Source of the DNA: JAAFHS01 sp031396505
GTDB lineage: Bacteria > Pseudomonadota > Alphaproteobacteria > Rhodobacterales > Rhodobacteraceae
Direction of reading: 5' to 3'
Assembly (NCBI GenBank): GCA_031396505.1
Contig: JANNKX010000154.1
Location: 1 to 6,871, forward strand
Length of the DNA stretch: 6,871 bases
A program made the translations under genes and the position numbers. Of this stretch, positions 6,302 through 6,871 are shown one piece after another. The notes beneath the pieces are model-generated. The model did no database searches, had not been told where the DNA came from, and saw only the letters and a program-made list of their open reading frames with translations. Position 1 is the first letter of the stretch; the number at the start of each line of letters is the position of its first letter.

Positions 6302-6871
6302 ATGAAAAGAGCAACGGTCGGTCTTGTGGCGGTGCTGTTGGCACAAGGTGCTGGACCAGCCGTTGCGCTGTCTTGCGCGATCTATGACATCCGGACAGCT
6401 TTCTGGTCCTATCAGGAGGCTGAAGAAACTTATCTGTTGGTTCAAGGTGCCTTCTTCGACATTCGGCCTGCTTTTCCCGGTGACAATGGGCGCGCGGATA
6501 CATTCTTTGCGCGTTTTACGGGCAACAAGGCATCAGGCGGGGGCTTTGATCAACCGTTCGAGACGGAGGTCACCCTGTTCTTTTCCGACTATACCGGGAT
6601 TGCCGGTGCCGATTACAACTCTGCCGATCTTGCACTGCGGTTTGGTGGTCGGGCGGGGCTGGTTTGGTTAGAGTGCGGCCGCGCTGAGCCCGTTCCTGCC
6701 CTCGTAACCCAGCAGGCGGAATCGCCCGCCGAGGGCCGGCACTTCCAGCTTCAGCAGCCCGTCACCGGTACCGCCGTTGAGGTAAGAGGGCTCGGGCTTG
6801 GGCGAAACATCGCCGGCGAAGCCCGACCGCAGGCTCACGAGATACCCACCTCCCCGGGTGCCGAGCGGCCC
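6302..6871 (+). CDS. Small exported protein of unknown function, partial; tail after about 6673 probably not native
   Basis: I do not recognise this family. The frame opens with ATG 4 bp after the eno stop. Residues 1-22 look like a Sec signal peptide: K-R, then a hydrophobic run (VGLVAVLLAQG) ending PAVA, with likely cleavage after AVA and a Cys at residue 25 (LSC). The mature part up to about residue 123 (bases to about 6670) is a plausible globular periplasmic domain with aromatic and beta-like segments such as YLLVQGAFFDIRP. The frame then stays open to the window end for 66 more codons. That tail is rich in Pro, Gln, Ala and Glu, coincides with a jump in GC content, and lies antisense to a better coding frame. 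I take the native gene as interrupted near 6671, with its true end missing. Coupling to eno suggests steady expression but says nothing of its role. Confidence 0.6.
   Translation, partial: MKRATVGLVAVLLAQGAGPAVALSCAIYDIRTAFWSYQEAEETYLLVQGAFFDIRPAFPGDNGRADTFFARFTGNKASGGGFDQPFETEVTLFFSDYTGIAGADYNSADLALRFGGRAGLVWLECGRAEPVPALVTQQAESPAEGRHFQLQQPVTGTAVEVRGLGLGRNIAGEARPQAHEIPTSPGAERP
6668..6871 (-). CDS. Fragment resembling a TonB-dependent receptor segment; both ends uncertain
   Basis: Read on the minus strand from base 6871, this is 67 codons ending in TAA (complement of 6668-6670), with strong G/C bias in third codon positions. The peptide has a beta-barrel look: GPLGTRGGGYLVSLRSGF near the start, then GLLKLEVPALGGRFRLLGY. 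The first part resembles the early-barrel region of TonB-dependent outer-membrane receptors, where a plug-to-barrel segment often reads GPLG...GGYLVSLRRSY. In such proteins this region is far from the C-terminus, so a stop here would mean a broken gene or an artificial join. The resemblance is from memory of the family, over a short stretch, and may be wrong. The codon bias favours this strand over the plus-strand tail. Confidence 0.45.
   Translation of the reverse strand, partial: GPLGTRGGGYLVSLRSGFAGDVSPKPEPSYLNGGTGDGLLKLEVPALGGRFRLLGYEGRNGLSAAAL
6671..6685. other. Probable sequence discontinuity (chimeric join or recombination breakpoint) with a NotI-type site
   Basis: Hand-counted GC is about 56% for 6301-6670 and about 71% for 6671-6871. 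At the same place the better coding frame changes from plus to minus strand. GCGGCCGC stands at 6675-6682, exactly at the switch. The plus-strand protein loses its globular character here and the minus-strand frame meets a stop immediately beyond. I cannot place the join to the base. Confidence 0.5.

Noticed and set aside
4936..6303. Minus-strand frames opposite eno
   Set aside because: Enolase is complete on the plus strand with every active-site residue.

Overview
The window reads as an alphaproteobacterial chromosome segment, most likely from the Rhodobacteraceae (Roseobacter-type). The support is the character of the proteins: a large B12-dependent ribonucleotide reductase, a Fur/Mur protein without the structural CxxC, and a 425-residue enolase, in DNA of roughly 60% GC. 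No phage, insertion sequence, CRISPR array, tRNA or rRNA was seen. Most of the window is ordinary housekeeping DNA.

Layout. Positions 1-2184 (minus strand) hold the first 728 codons of nrdJ, which runs off the left edge. A 458-bp non-coding stretch (2185-2642) follows. It contains a perfect 15-bp inverted repeat and related half-sites that may control nrdJ. Next is an EamA-type drug/metabolite transporter on the minus strand (2643-3524). A short divergent intergenic region (3525-3665) then leads to a plus-strand series: a Gly-rich DUF533/TerB-like protein (3666-4457), a Fur/Mur-family metal regulator (4536-4946), enolase (5020-6297), and, 4 bp later, a small exported protein of unknown function starting at 6302.

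The last ~200 bp (about 6671-6871) differ from the rest. GC rises from about 56% to about 71% by hand count. The minus strand becomes a convincing open frame resembling part of a TonB-dependent receptor, colliding with the 3' part of the exported-protein gene. A NotI-type GCGGCCGC lies at the switch. The simplest reading is a chimeric join (assembly or cloning), with a genuine recombination breakpoint as the alternative.

How the genes relate: nrdJ supplies deoxyribonucleotides and enolase serves central carbon metabolism. The Fur/Mur protein probably senses Mn or Fe. These are neighbours more than a pathway. The only tight coupling is eno with the exported protein. No previously undescribed multi-gene system is supported here; the items worth checking are the terminal discontinuity, the nrdJ upstream palindrome and the exported protein.
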